The position numbers were made by a program, and so were the translations under genes. Below the pieces are notes generated by a model. It was not told where the DNA came from, did no database searches, and worked only from the letters and a program-made list of their open reading frames with translations. A stretch of 64,000 bases of DNA from a virus, in IMG/VR virus record IMGVR_UViG_3300005253_000487, positions 1-64,000 of that record; one strand, given 5' to 3'. Numbering within the stretch: position 1 is the stretch's first letter; every line of letters starts with the position of its first letter. Below, in pieces: positions 61,286 through 64,000 of this stretch.

Positions 61286-62439
61286 GATACGTCTTCCTTG
61301 AAATGTTGTCGTGTAGGATTAAATGTGCGTTTGAGGCGGGAGGTGCCGAAACGGGTTAGCACGTCATCCACTACTGTACCTCCCCATGTTGCAAACTCAT
61401 TTACCGTAATCTCTTCTTGACCTTGTTTGCCAAGTAATGTGGCATGGTGACCTGTAGTTGTCTCTTCATGTCCTTCCGTAGCAACAGCGATGATAGTAAA
61501 GTCTTGTGCCACGCTAAGGATGGGCTGCCTCTTGCCATGTAGTAGTACGTAGCCTTGCTCAGGGTCATGTAAGTGATCCCGCCGCCGCCCAAGTCTTTGT
61601 GGCACACCGTCTGCATATCCAATCCCAAGGACGGCGATGCGGACGCGTTGTTGTAGGTAGGGTGCGTGGTTGTAATAGCCTACCCACTCCCCCCCTTCTG
61701 CTTCGTGCACACTAACGACGCGAGCGTTGACAGACATAACAGGCCACGGTTTTGGAATCTCAGGGCTGGGCCGTCCGCCGTATAAAAACGAACCTGGGCG
61801 TACAAGGTTGCATTCCCGTAGCGCTGGAGCACGCCATACGCCCGCGCTGTTGGCGATGTGGAGGTAGTGGGGCAGTGGCTTGAGATGTTCTAGCGCTAAC
61901 TCGAAGTAAGAGGCTTGGTGTGTTGTGATGCCGTGGTTGCAATCCGCCGCCGCAAGATGAGTGAATGCCCCATCACAGTGTTGGGCAGCGCACACGGCCA
62001 ACTTCCGCTTGTCTTTCCAGTGGATGCCGTTGCGGTTAAGTCCGGTGTCAATCTCGATGTGGAACGGCAGTCCTTTGTGCCACACCATAGCAACCGCAGG
62101 GTCGTCTATTACAGCCCGGAGCTTCCAGTGTGCGTAGGTGTCTAGGTTGGCAGGGACGGCGGGTGTTAGGACGAGGATGGGATCGTGGACGTAATGCCGC
62201 AGTACAATCCCTTCGTCTAACGTTGCTACACCATAACCCCATACTGGGCCGAAGCTGTTGGAGAGTGCTCTGGCAACCTCCTGCGCGCCGCAGCCGTAGG
62301 CATCTGCTTTGACCATAACAAGGAGTTGTATGTCAACCTTCCCGCGCTCTTCTGCTACCGCGTGGAGTATCTTGGCGTTGGCAACAACGTTGCCTATGTC
62401 GATGGACACCCACGCCTGTGGCCATGCTTGGTGCATCAT
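61282..62439 (-). CDS. Alanine racemase-like PLP enzyme
   Basis: 385 residues. LLVMVKADAYGCGAQEVA holds the PLP lysine near residue 44, HIEIDTGLNRNGI, THLAAAD and IANSAGVWR follow, and VLGIGYADGVPQRLG has the catalytic Tyr near 275. RPGSFLYGG fits the alanine racemase branch of fold-type III. Alanine racemase makes D-Ala for peptidoglycan, but the neighbours (SbnB- and SbnA-like) suggest another amino acid, possibly 2,3-diaminopropionate. Confidence 0.85.
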   Translation of the reverse strand: MMHQAWPQAWVSIDIGNVVANAKILHAVAEERGKVDIQLLVMVKADAYGCGAQEVARALSNSFGPVWGYGVATLDEGIVLRHYVHDPILVLTPAVPANLDTYAHWKLRAVIDDPAVAMVWHKGLPFHIEIDTGLNRNGIHWKDKRKLAVCAAQHCDGAFTHLAAADCNHGITTHQASYFELALEHLKPLPHYLHIANSAGVWRAPALRECNLVRPGSFLYGGRPSPEIPKPWPVMSVNARVVSVHEAEGGEWVGYYNHAPYLQQRVRIAVLGIGYADGVPQRLGRRRDHLHDPEQGYVLLHGKRQPILSVAQDFTIIAVATEGHEETTTGHHATLLGKQGQEEITVNEFATWGGTVVDDVLTRFGTSRLKRTFNPTRQHFKEDVS

Positions 62440-63425
62440 AATCCGTGTCCGTGCAACAGTGCCTCCCGCTGTTCACGGAACTCTTGTTGGAACAAAGCAT
62501 ACCCAAGCCCAACATCCCACAGTGCTAGGCCCATGGGGTTCACGATGATGGGATATTTATACTGGAGCTTGGGGTTGACGTCAGAGAACTGTGTGACGTT
62601 GGGCGTGAGTGTTGTTTGCGCTTGCCACGCGTCGTGGTAAGGTGTGTGCTGCGACGCGGCGAATTCCAAATCGTCTACCACGATCCACTTGAACCGATTG
62701 AAGAACCCAGGCGTTACGTCCCGCAAGGATGTATTGATCCATAGGAAGGCATCGAACTTGACATCTGTGGGTACCCACTGTCCTGCGCCCGCAGTGGCAA
62801 GGGAAACAATGTTCGCTACATCTACAACCTCCTGCCACGTATCGAAACAATTGGCCTGTTGGCATTGTTCTACGAAGCGTTGCGCCCGTTCCTTATCGGG
62901 ATCGTAGACAAAGAGTTGCGTGTTAGGCCAAAGTTGGTTGATGTAATGTGCCTGCCACTCATGTACGCGCCCAGCTCCAATGAGTGCGATAGCCGGGGGA
63001 GGGACGCCTCGGCAGAATTCCAAGATGGTCATGATAGCAAAGCCCGCCGTGCGTGCATTGCTCAGGTCCGTGCCGTCGAAGACCAGCAGAGGTAATCCTG
63101 TGTGGGCGCAATTCAAAATCGTTATCGCTTGTCCACGGGGTAACCCACGGGAAGTGTTTGGTGGATGGGACGAAACCCACTTCGCACCGAACACTCCTTC
63201 GGGTTCATCTGGATGCCCAACCCACGCGGACATAGTGATGGCGCGTGAGAAGCCAAAGCCCCCGGTCGTTTCCGGGTGACTAAGGTAACCCTCTTCGCCG
63301 AGGCGCGCCTCACCCGTTCGCTGTAAGGCGAGGAGGAGTTCCATCTGCTTCACCATCCAATGGGCATCCCGCAGGTTGACATACTCCGGCGTCCCTGGGG
63401 CCATCGAAACCCATTTGACGTTCAT
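62436..63425 (-). CDS. Ornithine cyclodeaminase/SbnB-like dehydrogenase
   Basis: 329 residues. GGFGFSRAITMSAWVGHPDE and GVFGAKWVSSHPPNTSRGLP open the family, where Lys is substrate-binding. LPLLVFDGTDLSNARTAGFA and ALIGAGRVHEWQAHYI (NAD loop near 146) follow. This is the mu-crystallin/ornithine cyclodeaminase fold. The AKWVSSHPxNxxxGLPR stretch is close to SbnB, which oxidises an amino-acid conjugate to release L-2,3-diaminopropionate. The next gene but two upstream is SbnA-like, the usual partner. Confidence 0.8.
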   Translation of the reverse strand: MNVKWVSMAPGTPEYVNLRDAHWMVKQMELLLALQRTGEARLGEEGYLSHPETTGGFGFSRAITMSAWVGHPDEPEGVFGAKWVSSHPPNTSRGLPRGQAITILNCAHTGLPLLVFDGTDLSNARTAGFAIMTILEFCRGVPPPAIALIGAGRVHEWQAHYINQLWPNTQLFVYDPDKERAQRFVEQCQQANCFDTWQEVVDVANIVSLATAGAGQWVPTDVKFDAFLWINTSLRDVTPGFFNRFKWIVVDDLEFAASQHTPYHDAWQAQTTLTPNVTQFSDVNPKLQYKYPIIVNPMGLALWDVGLGYALFQQEFREQREALLHGHGL

Positions 63426-63442
63426 GGTCTATGCTCCGTGCG

Positions 63443-63655
63443 TCAATCCACCATTGCTGTGGCACACGCACGGGCTTCATCAATCTTCCCGCCGTCCATA
63501 TCATCCTCAGGCCTTCCGTGCAACTGACGCAGGTTGGCCCACAACTCAACTAAGGCTGGGGCATGTGGGTCGCGCGCGAGTAAGATGAACATGGGTTCAT
63601 CTGGTTCTGCTTTGTCGTAGCAGTCGTTTGGTGTGGGGTTATTCTTCGTTCCCAT
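63443..63655 (-). CDS. 70-residue protein, unknown
   Basis: ATG 63655 after GGGGGCAG, or GTG 63661 in a GTGA overlap. TPNDCYDKAEPDEPMFILLA then DPHAPALVELWANLRQLHG. The EPMFxLxARDxxAPxxVxxWA pattern occurs in many short phage proteins. Function unknown. Confidence 0.55.
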   Translation of the reverse strand: MGTKNNPTPNDCYDKAEPDEPMFILLARDPHAPALVELWANLRQLHGRPEDDMDGGKIDEARACATAMVD

Positions 63656-63657
63656 TA

Positions 63658-63867
63658 TCACTGCCCCCAGGCAGTGGCATTTGCTGCAGAGCCACGTTCT
63701 GTATCATACCAGTCAGTGACAGCGCTTTGGGCAGCGTTGAGTGCGTTAAGTGCATCTGTCTGACGAGACCGTGCAAGGCTTGCCGTCTGCGCCGCTGCCT
63801 CATAGTCGCTCTGCGCGTCAACCAATTCGGCGGCGAGTGTGGCGATGGACTTCTTATCATCTGTCAT
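63658..63867 (-). CDS. 69-residue coiled-coil protein
   Basis: Ala/Gln/Ser-rich helix (TLAAELVDAQSDYEAAAQTA, LNALNAAQSAV), probably a coiled coil. ATGA overlap with the SbnA-like stop and GTGA with the next gene. Unknown role. Confidence 0.55.
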   Translation of the reverse strand: MTDDKKSIATLAAELVDAQSDYEAAAQTASLARSRQTDALNALNAAQSAVTDWYDTERGSAANATAWGQ

Positions 63868-64000
63868 GGTGTTAACTCTGGAAAGCCTTTCTGCCGTAAC
63901 CAGGCAGGAGAATAGATAGTCTCCTCGTACATGCGTCCACCGTCTGGGAATAGTGCAATTACAATGTCTTGGGCAACGAAGTGGTGGGCCTTCTTGTGAA
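63864..64000 (-). CDS. C-terminus of an SbnA/cysteine-synthase-like PLP enzyme (partial)
   Basis: Only the last 45 residues are in the window: FVAQDIVIALFPDGGRMYEE, then TIYSPAWLRQKGFPEL. The FPDGGxxYxxxxYxxxWxxxxGF ending is that of cysteine synthase relatives, closest in pattern to SbnA, which joins O-phosphoserine and glutamate on the way to L-2,3-diaminopropionate. The family call rests on this tail and on the SbnB-like neighbour. Confidence 0.6.
   Translation of the reverse strand, partial: HKKAHHFVAQDIVIALFPDGGRMYEETIYSPAWLRQKGFPELTP

Overview
This window is most of a genome of a tailed, siphovirus-like dsDNA bacteriophage. It holds a full head-tail-lysis block in the usual order: terminase, portal, MuF-like protein, protease, capsid, connectors, tail tube, frameshifted tail chaperone, tape measure, tail tip, holin and endolysin. 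Genes are tightly packed, with ATGA, GTGA or TAATG start/stop overlaps at most junctions. The host cannot be named. Phage-borne Kdo-pathway genes (kdsB-like, kdsD-like) and the lysis genes point to a Gram-negative host, but this is inference. The left end cuts a gene, and the right end cuts a PLP-enzyme gene whose visible C-terminus looks SbnA/cysteine-synthase-like.

Layout. (1) 1-7503, minus strand: small early-type genes, many with zinc-binding cysteines, a DUF3310-like protein, an SF2 DEAD-box helicase, a tRNA-like structured RNA, a sigma-like factor and a SLOG-type protein. (2) 7579-8514, plus strand: a mini-operon of ribbon-helix-helix regulator, membrane protein and secreted protein, ending at a bidirectional terminator. 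(3) 8670-16532, minus strand: an operon whose leader and every transcription-unit boundary carry a copy of one structured element. Read on the minus strand, each copy contains the complete core of a hammerhead ribozyme with stem II open. The core reads CUGANGA, then stem II, GAAA, stem III, UH, stem I. There are eight copies in 6.6 kb, each joined to the stop codon of the gene before it and the ribosome-binding site of the gene after it. The operon encodes a MoxR ATPase, a VWA/HExxH protein, a DUF3150-like protein, a methyltransferase and a basic histone-like protein. This is the most striking feature of the window.

(4) 16533-17296: a divergent control region with a perfect 24-bp direct repeat, a terminator/attenuator hairpin and a likely promoter. 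(5) 17297-21815: terminase and portal. (6) 21868-31085: about 9 kb of cargo inserted between the portal and MuF genes. It holds KdsB- and KdsD-like enzymes, two glycosyltransferases, three methyltransferases, a radical SAM enzyme, an archaeal-type riboflavin kinase overprinted on a methyltransferase reading frame, and an MptE-like protein. (7) 31078-57747: virion morphogenesis and lysis, including a 26-unit repeat protein interrupted by an in-frame TAA and a decoration-domain/capsid fusion with an internal start. (8) 57752-64000, minus strand: QueD, a PD-(D/E)XK nuclease, Nudix, thymidylate synthase, an alanine-racemase-like enzyme, an SbnB/ornithine-cyclodeaminase-like enzyme and the end of an SbnA-like enzyme. 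The last three form a likely 2,3-diaminopropionate-related cassette.

All calls come from reading the sequence and its translations. No database or folding program was run.
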